From: an uncultured Oscillospiraceae bacterium
GTDB lineage: Bacteria > Bacillota > Clostridia > Oscillospirales > Ruminococcaceae
Direction of reading: 5' to 3'
Length of the DNA stretch: 64,000 bases
NCBI GenBank assembly: GCA_900552945.1
Contig: USBI01000002.1
Coordinates: forward strand, 14,769 to 78,768
Under the pieces are notes generated by a model. That model worked only from the letters and a program-made list of their open reading frames with translations, did no database searches and was not told where the DNA came from. The position numbers and the translations under genes were made by a program. Positions 34,325 to 42,679 of this stretch are shown here, one piece after another. Each line of letters starts with the position of its first letter. The first letter of the stretch is position 1.

Positions 34325-36508
34325 CTAACCTTGTTTGATTCCCAGCGCCTCGTTCTTATCCCGAATCCTGCGCCGTAATTTCCTGTCGATGTGTGCGCCG
34401 TCCTTTCCTCGGCGCTCGTCCTCCAAGCGGTTCTGTATGATTCGGCTGATGTGATGCAGGAGCCGGAAAGCGCCCATCGCCACCGACCAATTCCGATTGT
34501 TCTGAAGACTGTGCAGAAGCTGCGCGGCATACGGATTCCCGTGTTCGGCGGAAACGGTTAGCCAGCGGATGGCTTCTGCATCGTCTCGTTCCGTATCTCT
34601 GCTGCGCAGATACAGCAGGCCGAGCCGGTATTCGGCATAATCGTTTCCCTGTGCGGCGGCCGCTTTCAGCAGGCGGATCGCTTTTTGCACATCCTTCACC
34701 GTATCCTCCGTCAGATAGATTTTGCCGGCGAGATACGCAGCATGGGCATTTCCTTTCTCGGTCGCCCGTTCCAGATAGGCAGTCGCCCTCGGAATGTCCT
34801 GCGGTATCACTTCGCCTTTGTATAACAGCTTGCCGAGCAGATACTCGGCAGGCGCAAAGCCGTTGTCGGCGGACAAGGTAAGCAGTCGGATCGCTTCGGG
34901 GATATCCTGCCATAAAGCAGTGCCGTCCAGATACGCTTTGCCGAGAGTATAGGCGGCATAGCGGTTACTCTGTTCGGCAGAACGCCGCAGCAGATCCTCC
35001 GCACGGAGCAAATCCTGATTTGTTTCTTCGCCTTTCAGCAAGGTCTTGCCAAGCAGATATTCCGCGTATGGATTGTGTTCCGCCGCCGATTCTTCCAACC
35101 ACCGCAGAGCGTAATCCACATTCTTTGTCACCTCATCGCCGCGCAGAAACATCTTGCCGAGGCGGTATTTTGCAACGCCGCAGCCCATATTCGCCGCATC
35201 GATCAGCAGAGCGACCGCCCGATTCGGATCGTAGCTTTCGCTGTCCCGGTCGAGCAGTACCTTTGCTTGTAGGTACAATCTCCACATGACGGAGGTTTTT
35301 TCTTGGGGAGCGGCTTCGCGCTCTGCGTCGTGGAGTTCCTCCGACACGGGATCGTCCTCTGTCATTTCCGGCTCATCGGGAAGATCATCCTGTTCCTTTT
35401 GCAGAAGAATGTTCATCGCTTCGGCAATCACCATGTTTCGCACAGACTTGAATTCTGTGTTCTGCGAGAGAGGCACACGCTCCGGCAGTTCCTTCGTATA
35501 GGTTTGTATTACGGCCTCCCGCTGCTCATACCACAGATCATAGAGCGCGGCGATGCGTTCGTCCCTTGCCAACTCGTCCACGATGGAATCGACGAGGTTT
35601 TTGACATCCGCCTTGAGATACCCGTACACCTTTTTTCCGCCGGTCTTGGAGAGCCTGTACGCCAGCTTCACGAGCATCGCTTCCACAGCCGGATCGTCAT
35701 AGACGCCGGTATTGATTTTTTCGATCATCTCCGACATCAGTTTCCGGCTTTCCGCCTTCAGCGCGTCCCGATGCTCCGTCTGCTTTTCATAAACGCCGAG
35801 CAAATCTTGAGAGAAGATATCCTTTGCAAAGGAGGAGCGAAGACGGTTCACGCCCTGTTTCGTGAGATAGCCCTCGTTCGGATCGACGGAATAAGCAATG
35901 AGATGCACATGGGGATGATGGCTTTCATCATGGAACGCCGCAAACCATCGGAGGTTTTCCAGTGGGATTTTCAGATTTTCACTTAAGGATGTGGTCTGTG
36001 TCCGTAGCATATCCCGCCAGCGGTATCCGTCGTCAAAGCCCAGCCTTTCCGCGTCCTCCCGACGCAGGGAGAGAATTGCCGTCCACACATTTCCCGCATG
36101 GAGATTCAATTCCTCCGATACTTTTGAGAGCTGGATGGCCACGCCGTCATCGGTGAACAGACCGTGGGAGCCGAAGCGCTGCGCCCTCGGTCGGGTAGCG
36201 ATGTAGTCCGCGTATGTTTTTCCTTCCATTGCCTCCTGCGCATTGTCCTCCAGCGCACGGGTGATAAACTCGGAGGCGTCGCCCACCGTCATGGTGCGCA
36301 GGTAGTCGTCGTACTCATGCATATCCTCTGTATCGGGAAAGTCACGAAGGATTTGAGCGATCAAATCCTTCTGCTTTTTCGATGCAGGAAGATTCTTTTT
36401 GCTGTCGTCGATTTTATCCACGCCCTCGCGGGTGGCAATATATTTGAGATATCCTCCGGCCTTTTTCCCCGGCTTTATGAATTTGAATTTGGTTATGAGC
36501 TTCGCCAC
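34325..36508 (-). CDS. MobP-type relaxase fused to Sel1-like repeats
   Basis: A 727-residue conjugative relaxase. The N-terminal third carries the histidine cluster AFHDESHHPHVHLI (about 191-204), which coordinates the metal for oriT nicking in MobP-family enzymes. The nucleophile Tyr is probably among those near the N-terminus (GGYLKYIATREG). From about 425 to 680 there are six or seven Sel1-like TPR repeats, e.g. AKYRLGKMFLRGDEVTKNVDYALRWLEESA-type units, which are protein-interaction modules. The C-terminus is basic. GTG start at 36508 after GTAGGTGATATA. It lies between the RHH accessory gene and the Toprim gene, a standard relaxosome set. Confidence 0.88.
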   Translation of the reverse strand: MAKLITKFKFIKPGKKAGGYLKYIATREGVDKIDDSKKNLPASKKQKDLIAQILRDFPDTEDMHEYDDYLRTMTVGDASEFITRALEDNAQEAMEGKTYADYIATRPRAQRFGSHGLFTDDGVAIQLSKVSEELNLHAGNVWTAILSLRREDAERLGFDDGYRWRDMLRTQTTSLSENLKIPLENLRWFAAFHDESHHPHVHLIAYSVDPNEGYLTKQGVNRLRSSFAKDIFSQDLLGVYEKQTEHRDALKAESRKLMSEMIEKINTGVYDDPAVEAMLVKLAYRLSKTGGKKVYGYLKADVKNLVDSIVDELARDERIAALYDLWYEQREAVIQTYTKELPERVPLSQNTEFKSVRNMVIAEAMNILLQKEQDDLPDEPEMTEDDPVSEELHDAEREAAPQEKTSVMWRLYLQAKVLLDRDSESYDPNRAVALLIDAANMGCGVAKYRLGKMFLRGDEVTKNVDYALRWLEESAAEHNPYAEYLLGKTLLKGEETNQDLLRAEDLLRRSAEQSNRYAAYTLGKAYLDGTALWQDIPEAIRLLTLSADNGFAPAEYLLGKLLYKGEVIPQDIPRATAYLERATEKGNAHAAYLAGKIYLTEDTVKDVQKAIRLLKAAAAQGNDYAEYRLGLLYLRSRDTERDDAEAIRWLTVSAEHGNPYAAQLLHSLQNNRNWSVAMGAFRLLHHISRIIQNRLEDERRGKDGAHIDRKLRRRIRDKNEALGIKQG

Positions 36509-36532
36509 TATATCACCTACGCTTTCTTCGGA

Positions 36533-36600
36533 AAAACCGCTTGCGGTTTTCGGGCGACCGCAAGTGATTTTTATTTATCTGATTCATTTTATGCGGTCGC
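36533..36600. promoter_or_regulatory. Inverted repeats between RHH and relaxase genes
   Basis: AAAACCGC-TT-GCGGTTTT (36533-36550) and GCGACCGCA (36554-36562) facing TGCGGTCGC (36592-36600) are both perfect. They sit directly upstream of the relaxase start, so they could be part of oriT, a relaxase-operon operator, or an attenuator. Confidence 0.45.
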
Positions 36601-36602
36601 TG

Positions 36603-37004
36603 TTATCCTTTCTGCCAGTCGACCGCGTCATCGAAGGAGAGAGAGCCGTTCAGCCGTTTGACCTCCTTCACACATTCGCCCCGCAGACGGTTCAGCGTCA
36701 CTGCGTCGATCTCGTTGGTAGCCGCCACCACATTCTGCAGCACGGCAAGCTCCACGGCAATTTTGAACAGTATCCGACTTGTCCGGTTATCGCTTTCCGC
36801 AACGATTGCCTTGAGCGTAGATGTCACCACACCGGGAAGATAGCTGTCTTTCTTTTCCGCCGTCAGATACCCGATATAGAATTTGACCGCCTTCTCGATA
36901 AATTCCGAACGGCTCGCGCAGTTATCCTTCCGATAGATTTCTTCCACCTTTTCGAGGGTGTCGGGATACATCCACAGAGCAAATTTTTTCTTGTTTTCAA
37001 ACAT
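36603..37004 (-). CDS. Ribbon-helix-helix mobilization accessory protein
   Basis: A 133-residue protein whose N-terminus is an RHH (Arc/CopG-like) fold: KFALWMYPDTLEKVEEIYRKDNCASRSEFIEKAVKFYI (beta strand then two helices). The remainder is helical and resembles MbpA/PcfF-type oriT-binding partners of relaxases. ATG at 37004 after AAAGGAGATGGACG. It precedes the relaxase gene by 94 bp. It probably binds the inverted repeats on one or both sides of its own gene and loads the relaxase. Confidence 0.8.
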   Translation of the reverse strand: MFENKKKFALWMYPDTLEKVEEIYRKDNCASRSEFIEKAVKFYIGYLTAEKKDSYLPGVVTSTLKAIVAESDNRTSRILFKIAVELAVLQNVVAATNEIDAVTLNRLRGECVKEVKRLNGSLSFDDAVDWQKG

Positions 37005-37027
37005 CGTCCATCTCCTTTCGGCGCCGA

Positions 37028-37333
37028 TGCAACGCCTGCTGCAACGCTTTGATTTTCCATTTGGTTTCGGCGGATTCGGTCGGGTGCAACCCCATCCGCA
37101 GGCTTTTCGGCAGATTTACAACCCCTGCGGATTTGGCAGTGCGAAAGCGGGAAAAACCGTTATGCGGTCGGCATTGCCGTCCGCTGTGAACCGAGTCGGG
37201 GAAGCGTTAGCAACCCCGGCTCTTTCACCTGCTTGATTTTCGACCCTGCGGTATCTGCCGAAACGGGGGCTTTGCGCCGACCTTCACACCTTGCCCAAAT
37301 CCGCCCCAAACGGCTCGCATCCGGCTTTGCCGG
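37028..37333. promoter_or_regulatory. Candidate origin of transfer region
   Basis: The 364-bp gap 37005-37368 has no supportable gene. It contains a direct repeat TGCAACGC (37028-37035 and 37040-37047), a perfect 9-bp inverted repeat ATCCGCAGG (37094-37102) with CCTGCGGAT (37124-37132), and CCGGC-ttt-GCCGG (37321-37333). Position ahead of the RHH and relaxase genes fits oriT; the nic site is not identified. Confidence 0.45.
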
Positions 37334-37368
37334 GCCTCCGAAAGCCTCGCAAATCGGCACACGGTGGC

Positions 37369-37779
37369 TTACAGGCTCATCGTCGGAGGCTTTTCCTTTA
37401 CGGAGATTTCCTTGCCATCCAGCGTTTCAAAATTGCTTTCGGTATAGGACAGCCCGTTCTCCGAAGCAATGCGGTCGAGAACATCCAGCATATCCTGCTC
37501 CTTCAGACTGACCGGATCGGTCGGATTGTCATAGCAGATCCATTCCTCCGAGTCCGGATCGTCCTTCACGAACACATCGTATCCGAGCAGAAGTCTGCCG
37601 CCTGCCCGGTAGAGGACAGCGTCGATTCTCAGGCACCCCGCAGTGAGCGTCGCCGCTGTCGTTTCGGGAAAATCGGAGGGATTCGTTTTCTGTATCTGCC
37701 GGATTTCTCCGTCATCATACAGCCTTTCAAAAGAGTATCCGTCCCCAAGCTCCGCTTTCAGTTTTTGTATTGTATTCAT
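37369..37779 (-). CDS. Unknown acidic protein next to GGCT/amidoligase genes
   Basis: A 136-residue protein I do not recognise: MNTIQKLKAELGDGYSFERLYDDGEIRQIQ then a beta-rich middle (LLLGYDVFVKDDPDSEEWICYD). The start ATG at 37779 follows GAATGGAGTGAGCAAT; longer frames overlap the preceding gene. It follows the gamma-glutamylcyclotransferase-like gene in the same run. No membrane or nucleic-acid-binding motif is visible. Confidence 0.6.
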   Translation of the reverse strand: MNTIQKLKAELGDGYSFERLYDDGEIRQIQKTNPSDFPETTAATLTAGCLRIDAVLYRAGGRLLLGYDVFVKDDPDSEEWICYDNPTDPVSLKEQDMLDVLDRIASENGLSYTESNFETLDGKEISVKEKPPTMSL

Positions 37780-37795
37780 ATTGCTCACTCCATTC

Positions 37796-38407
37796 TTACA
37801 GAGACATTCCGTCCGAAAAATAAAAGGGATCGGACTCACAGTCCTCATCATTCAATTCTTCGCCGTCATCTTCATCCTGCTCATCGAATTCCTCATCGCC
37901 ATCCTCCGAGCCGTATGTGTCAAACAGCGTCTGCTGATAATTTTGCCTTTGCGAAGTCTCGGAAAAAAATCGGCGGGCGCTGTCGGCTACCGCCTGATCG
38001 AGAATATCCGTATCCAGTCCGCAGTCGTGGTATCCTTCCTGTACCGTCTGATAATAATACGGCGACGGCATACCGAAATGCATTTTCAGATTCATGACAT
38101 ATACCATCGCAGACACTTCCATGCCGTCAAGCTGTACGGGAACATTCTGTTTGAAATAGTGGGAGGGATATCCTTCGTAGCGGTCGAGAGAGATTTCGTC
38201 TTTCGGTTGGATTTCCCATACCGCTACCGGAACAGACGAGCCTTCCTTCGGGGCGATGGTTGCGAACGCTCCGTTCGGCTGCCCCTTAAACTGCAGCTCG
38301 TAATCCTCAATCGTACCGACGCCGTACAGCTTTGCCGTAGGGCATCGGTGTTTCATCTGCCGGATATTCAAATTGCTGCCATAGGCAACATAAAGCCGTT
38401 TTTTCAT
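37796..38407 (-). CDS. Gamma-glutamylcyclotransferase (AIG2/GGCT) family protein
   Basis: A 203-residue protein with the GGCT fold. YVAYGSNLNIRQMKHRCP (6-23) is the substrate-binding YGSN loop, and LDRYEGYPSHYFKQ holds the catalytic Glu. The C-terminal 60 residues are a very acidic tail. GGCT enzymes cyclise gamma-glutamyl groups, cleaving isopeptide-type bonds. ATG at 38407 after AAAGGAATGAACGAAT. It directly follows an amidoligase gene (15 bp), which can form such bonds, so the pair is likely a make-and-break amide system. The target molecule is unknown. Confidence 0.82.
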   Translation of the reverse strand: MKKRLYVAYGSNLNIRQMKHRCPTAKLYGVGTIEDYELQFKGQPNGAFATIAPKEGSSVPVAVWEIQPKDEISLDRYEGYPSHYFKQNVPVQLDGMEVSAMVYVMNLKMHFGMPSPYYYQTVQEGYHDCGLDTDILDQAVADSARRFFSETSQRQNYQQTLFDTYGSEDGDEEFDEQDEDDGEELNDEDCESDPFYFSDGMSL

Positions 38408-38422
38408 ATTCGTTCATTCCTT

Positions 38423-39454
38423 TCACATCGATAGAATAAAAGCAGGATCATCGTCCTGCCCGTCATCCTGTTCATCTTCCGGTTCATCCGTTTCGAGATA
38501 ATCATTTTCCTGCGCCGTTGTTTCTCTCAGCTCCGCCAATCTCTTGGCGGCGAGACGCTCTTTTTGTGCTTCTGCCTGTGCGGGATCGCGCCACGCAATA
38601 TTGCCTTCCAGATTTTTGAGCAGGTGCAGACGGGCGGTCTTGAATTCATCTCCAATGAGTCCCAGCCGCAGAAGCCAGGTGCGGAAGGTGTATTTTTCAT
38701 TGGAGCTTTGTGTTTTGCTCCGTGAAGCTCCCCGCTGCACAAGGGCCTGATGGCTGATGGCGAGACAGAGCTGGATGTAGGATTTGATCTCGCCCGCATG
38801 AAGTGTGGAATTAAAAAGCCGGAATTCAATCGTGCCTTTCGAGAACACGCTGTGAAGGTTCAGCGCATGATACCTTGTATCGTCATAGTGATGATATCTT
38901 CCGGTCGCTCCGTTGTACCACAGCCGCTCCACCTCGCTCATGGATTTCGGTTTCCGATGATTGAGTTCGTCCAGAAAACGGGTATCGGCTTTCTGACAAT
39001 AATGCTCCCGCTGTACCTGCACTTGCAGAGCCTTATACAGCAGATCCTCTTTGGACGCCATGATGTTGACAATGTTGCGCAGCGTTTTCGGCGTATGGGA
39101 GGAGGCGTCCACATGAACATGAATCCCGCAGGAGTCGTTGACTTTGGCTCCGCCTGTGCGGAGCTTCCGCACGATTTCCTGAATGGTTTCGATATCCTCA
39201 TACCGACAGATCGGGGACACAAATTCTACGGAATATTCTCTGCCTGCCGCTTCGTTCCTTCGGTTCCGGCAGTGGATGGAGGCGTCGCTCATGATTTTCC
39301 ACTGGCGGTTCTGATCGTCCCGTATGGTATAGGCATCGTATCCGCCGCCCACATGAACAGCTTCCGAGTCGAAATGTCCGGCAATGATTTTTGCCGCCGC
39401 GCAGCGGGTCAGACCGGTCATCTCGATTTCGATACCGAAGTTTTGGTTCCTCAA
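38423..39454 (-). CDS. Amidoligase (COOH-NH2 ligase) family enzyme
   Basis: A 343-residue enzyme of the glutamine-synthetase-like amidoligase family (PF12224 type). NFGIEIEMTGLTR (5-17) is the first metal-binding strand (ExE), VEFVSPICRYEDIE the second, SCGIHVHVDASSH (HxH) the third, and GTIEFRLFNSTLHAGEI supplies the Arg. The C-terminal tail is acidic. Such enzymes join amines to carboxylates of peptides or amino acids using ATP. Start TTG at 39454, preceded by GGAAGGTG and overlapping the previous stop. Partnered with GGCT downstream. Confidence 0.85.
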   Translation of the reverse strand: MRNQNFGIEIEMTGLTRCAAAKIIAGHFDSEAVHVGGGYDAYTIRDDQNRQWKIMSDASIHCRNRRNEAAGREYSVEFVSPICRYEDIETIQEIVRKLRTGGAKVNDSCGIHVHVDASSHTPKTLRNIVNIMASKEDLLYKALQVQVQREHYCQKADTRFLDELNHRKPKSMSEVERLWYNGATGRYHHYDDTRYHALNLHSVFSKGTIEFRLFNSTLHAGEIKSYIQLCLAISHQALVQRGASRSKTQSSNEKYTFRTWLLRLGLIGDEFKTARLHLLKNLEGNIAWRDPAQAEAQKERLAAKRLAELRETTAQENDYLETDEPEDEQDDGQDDDPAFILSM

Positions 39455-39714
39455 TCAGAAACACCTTCCTTTGCGGCGGGATCGCCCACGGCAGAGGAAG
39501 GAGAAGGCTTGGGCTTTTTCGGTTTCGGAACAGCTTTTGTTCCCGCGCTCATCTCGATAAATTCCCGCACATTGGCAGGAACATATTTCCCGTATAGCGC
39601 GTCGGCGGCTCGTTCCATCTCCATTTCAAACGACAGCCCTTTCTGCTCCATATACAGCTTGGCCGCAGACAGCTTTTCCTCGTCGAAGGCAACGCTTATC
39701 GTCGTTTTTTTCAT
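39451..39714 (-). CDS. Small DUF6103-like protein
   Basis: An 87-residue protein beginning MKKTTISVAFDEEKLSAAKLYM with a short predicted RHH-like or helical N-terminus (about 1-60) and a Pro/Lys-rich tail. Such small proteins occur in Tn1549-like elements; I recall DUF6103 but cannot confirm. ATG at 39714 after GGAAGGGAGTGAAACCGAC. It is coupled by overlap to the amidoligase gene. Confidence 0.6.
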   Translation of the reverse strand: MKKTTISVAFDEEKLSAAKLYMEQKGLSFEMEMERAADALYGKYVPANVREFIEMSAGTKAVPKPKKPKPSPSSAVGDPAAKEGVSD

Positions 39715-39738
39715 GTCGGTTTCACTCCCTTCCTTGGA

Positions 39739-40626
39739 TTACATGGTTTGAACAGGCGGTGTTTCCTCGTCCTGCTCCGTGTTACATTTTTCGTCGGCTA
39801 TTTCTTCGCCGTCCTGTTTCACCCAGCGTTCATAGTCCTTCTCCGAGCAATGCCCGGCCAACATAAAAGAAAAATCCCGCAACCGATTTGCCGGGCATCC
39901 CGTCAGGCCGATCTGCACACCGTATGCGCCCTCGTAAATGGAGGTCACCTTTGCGTCCAGCACATCCGACCATTCGTGTTTGCCGTCCTCGGTCAGCGTA
40001 TCACGGTTCAGCTCCGTCACCGTTGCCAGCTCGTGATCTTCTTCGCTGTGACACAGATGCACATCATAGAGATTGCAGCCCATCAGCGAGAAGAGGCTCA
40101 ACGCACCTTCGAGGCCGCCCTGCTGACAGTTCGGACAGTATTCCATGTGGTAGGTCATCTCGATGCAGTCCTCGGTCATGATCAGCTCGCTGATTTCTTT
40201 TCTCTGCCGTAATTCCTCCTGAAGCAATCTGCCTGTTTCGTTTCGGTTCGTTACGACTGTTCCGTCATAGTGATAGAAGAAATCTTCGTAGTTTATCTGC
40301 CAGTTTCCGTCCTCCGTATTTTCCGTGCCTTCCCGGACACAGTAATCCGCAAGCTGACGGATATGGTTTTCAAGTTGCTCTCGTGCGTTTTCGGCAAAGG
40401 CCGGAATCCCTTCATACGCTCTGCCGGAAAAATCGATCACAACTCCGTTTTTGTAATTTTCTCCGACGATCAGCAGATAGAGATGCTCCACGCCGGGGTC
40501 ATCCTCGGTTCTCAACGAATCCGGCAGATTCCGCATTCTGTTGAGATAGTCCGCGTAGGTGTCGACATCCAGTTCCAGTACCTCGCAGATGGGATATTCT
40601 TTTTTGTTGTCTGTTGTAATACGCAT
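39739..40626 (-). CDS. Unknown acidic ICE protein (295 residues)
   Basis: A 295-residue acidic protein of unknown function. Visible features: an N-terminal region with YLLIVGENYKNGVVIDFSG, a CPNCQQ motif (about residue 172) that could bind a metal or be redox-active, and an acidic tail. No membrane segment or enzyme signature is apparent. ATG at 40626 after AGGAGTGAAAAA, 10 bp after the DUF3848-like gene. Similar acidic proteins cluster in this element between 59 and 63 kb. Confidence 0.65.
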   Translation of the reverse strand: MRITTDNKKEYPICEVLELDVDTYADYLNRMRNLPDSLRTEDDPGVEHLYLLIVGENYKNGVVIDFSGRAYEGIPAFAENAREQLENHIRQLADYCVREGTENTEDGNWQINYEDFFYHYDGTVVTNRNETGRLLQEELRQRKEISELIMTEDCIEMTYHMEYCPNCQQGGLEGALSLFSLMGCNLYDVHLCHSEEDHELATVTELNRDTLTEDGKHEWSDVLDAKVTSIYEGAYGVQIGLTGCPANRLRDFSFMLAGHCSEKDYERWVKQDGEEIADEKCNTEQDEETPPVQTM

Positions 40627-40636
40627 TTTTTCACTC

Positions 40637-41029
40637 CTAACTCATGGACTGTTCCATGCTTTCGTTTTCCGCTTCATCCGAGAATTCCGGCTCCATCTCA
40701 AAACACTGTTCCGCGTCTCCGTGTTCCTGCAGCGACCACAGCAGATGGCTCATCTCATCGTCCACAATGAGAGCGTCGATCCCGTTTCTGCTGATCCATG
40801 CGTCGCTGACCACATCCAGCGGATTTTTGAATCGGAGCAGATATTCCGCATCTTCCTCCGACACGGCGGAAGGAAGAGTCTCTGCCATACGGGTGACCGC
40901 TTCGAGTTCCTCGCATCGGTCGATCAGCTCTGCCGGGGACAGCTTCAGCCACTCTTCCCGGAACGAAGCATAGTTGTCGGCTACCTTTTGTTTGAGCCTT
41001 GTTCTTGCACTTAATTCTGCTTGTAACAT
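40637..41029 (-). CDS. DUF3848-like protein
   Basis: A 130-residue protein (MLQAELSARTRLKQKV...) with an Ala/Glu-rich helical N-terminus and an acidic tail; I recognise it as DUF3848-like. Its ATG at 41029 has a strong AGGAGG six bases upstream, so it is probably an independent gene. In this sequence it is also in frame with the upstream cell-wall hydrolase because of a one-base deletion there. Confidence 0.7.
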   Translation of the reverse strand: MLQAELSARTRLKQKVADNYASFREEWLKLSPAELIDRCEELEAVTRMAETLPSAVSEEDAEYLLRFKNPLDVVSDAWISRNGIDALIVDDEMSHLLWSLQEHGDAEQCFEMEPEFSDEAENESMEQSMS

Positions 41030-42583
41030 TTTCGTCCTCCTAATCGTTTTGACCGTATCGGCCATAGTACCGCTGCCGTAAGCAGACCGCTGCGCTTTTA
41101 CCGATTCGCTCTGATCGGCGGGCGCTTCAAAGTGGATCAGCACATAATCGGACGCTTCACGGACGGACTTTGCATTTTTCAGCTTTTCAAGCACGTCGGG
41201 GAATTTCGTTTCCAGTTCGCTGCACAAAAACGAGAGCTGCATATTCAGATCCCCGATGGAAGCGTTCTGCCCCTTCGCATAGGCCAGAAGATTTGTTTTC
41301 CTATCCTGTGTTGTCCACTGTGCCAAGCCGTATCCGGCAGAATCGGTTTTGAAATTGCCGTAAGCTCCGCTGTTCACCGCCTGCGTGTAGGATGCGTCGG
41401 TGTAACCGAGCGAGCCTTCATAGCTGTCTTGCAGATTGTTCGGCTGCAGACCGCTTTCCGCAAAGAGATTCCCCATAAACCCCGCGACGCCATAGGCGTT
41501 TCCGATTTTGGAATAGAGAACCTGCCAGACGCGGCTTTCCCCCTGTACGGTCGTAACATCGCTGTCAAGATAGGTGATATACGGAATCTTCAGCCAATGC
41601 GTCCAACCGCTGCTGTCGATGGGAGTCTGAATGATGCCCGCCGTTGTGCCGCTGGCATGAATGACCTGACCGCCGCCGATATAGATCCCGATATGCCCTT
41701 CGTGCCAAACGGCCAAGCCGGGAATTTCGGGGATGGTATCAATCGTTCCTTTTTCTTCCGCATTTGCATACATAGTGTCCGCGCCGATATCCGGCATCCC
41801 GTTCGTACCGTATTCCACCTCATGGGTATCAGGGTTCAGCCAGCCGTAACCTTTGATGAGGCCGACGCAGTCCGCCGTCCTGCCGCCCAACCAATGGGAC
41901 TCAATAAAATCCGCATAGCCGCCCACTTCTTCGGGGTACTGTTCCGCCTTGGATTTGTAGTAGCTTCTTGTCAGCACCTCGCCATAGGTTCCCCACACAT
42001 AACCCCAGCCGTGGGCATGGGCTTCCTTCGCCCACTTTGCAAGATCCAGGTTGTTTTTGCTGTAAGGATCGACATAGCCGGATGTGGAGATATACACGGC
42101 GCGGATGGTATTCATTACCTTTGAGAAATCCTCGGCGGAGAGATTTGTACCGAACGCCGCATTCACAGCGGCGATGAGATCCGCGTCGGATTGCCCATCC
42201 GAGAAACACCCCACCAGCTTAGAGACAAAGTCCGCATCGTGGGCATAATCGGAAAGCGCAAGCACATAGAGTACCTGCGCTTCCTTTGCCCGCTGCGCGT
42301 CAAAGCCTGCGGCGGTCATTTCATCCTCAATGGCGAGCATGGTGTCCTCCACAAATTGCAGCTTTGCTTCTTCCTCTGCGGAGAGGTTCTGCACCACCAT
42401 CTGCTGGAGGCGGTCGGTGTCAATGTTGATGTCGCCGTTGAAGATGGATACCACGGCTACAATAGGCATGATGATAATAATGATGATGCCCAGCACGATC
42501 CCGCCGACGGTTTTCAGCACCTTTTTGTCTGTCAGCAGGGCGACGGCAATCTTTTTAAGCGCCGCCGCAACTGTTGCACTCAT
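40637..42583 (-). CDS. CwlT-like bifunctional cell wall hydrolase, frameshifted into the next gene
   Basis: As read, 648 codons from ATG 42583 (after GGAAGGGGGGCTTTTTT). A transmembrane anchor (about 25-48), an NlpC/P60 peptidase with RTADCVGLIKG (Cys) and EGHIGIYIGGGQVIHA (His), a phage-tail-lysozyme-like domain with FMGNLFAESGLQ (Glu), then DUF3848. The normal end is visible one frame away: YYGRYGQND then TAG at 41040-41042, just before the AGGAGG of the next gene. A single missing base near 41068-41074 would explain the fusion. The enzyme opens peptidoglycan for the transfer channel. Confidence 0.8.
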   Translation of the reverse strand: MSATVAAALKKIAVALLTDKKVLKTVGGIVLGIIIIIIMPIVAVVSIFNGDINIDTDRLQQMVVQNLSAEEEAKLQFVEDTMLAIEDEMTAAGFDAQRAKEAQVLYVLALSDYAHDADFVSKLVGCFSDGQSDADLIAAVNAAFGTNLSAEDFSKVMNTIRAVYISTSGYVDPYSKNNLDLAKWAKEAHAHGWGYVWGTYGEVLTRSYYKSKAEQYPEEVGGYADFIESHWLGGRTADCVGLIKGYGWLNPDTHEVEYGTNGMPDIGADTMYANAEEKGTIDTIPEIPGLAVWHEGHIGIYIGGGQVIHASGTTAGIIQTPIDSSGWTHWLKIPYITYLDSDVTTVQGESRVWQVLYSKIGNAYGVAGFMGNLFAESGLQPNNLQDSYEGSLGYTDASYTQAVNSGAYGNFKTDSAGYGLAQWTTQDRKTNLLAYAKGQNASIGDLNMQLSFLCSELETKFPDVLEKLKNAKSVREASDYVLIHFEAPADQSESVKAQRSAYGSGTMADTVKTIRRTKMLQAELSARTRLKQKVADNYASFREEWLKLSPAELIDRCEELEAVTRMAETLPSAVSEEDAEYLLRFKNPLDVVSDAWISRNGIDALIVDDEMSHLLWSLQEHGDAEQCFEMEPEFSDEAENESMEQSMS

Positions 42584-42605
42584 AAAAAAGCCCCCCTTCC
42601 GCACA

Positions 42606-42636
42606 AACAAAAACCGCAGACATAAAGCCTACGGTT
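42606..42636 (-). terminator. Terminator-like hairpin after virB4
   Basis: On the minus strand AACCGTAG and CTGCGGTT (one mismatch) are followed by TTTTGTTT, between virB4 and the CwlT-like gene. A GGCGGC-tc-GCCGCC dyad lies at 42665-42678. Confidence 0.5.
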
Positions 42637-42679
42637 CGCTGTATTTTAGTGTGCGTATTGCCTGCGGCGGCTCGCCGCC

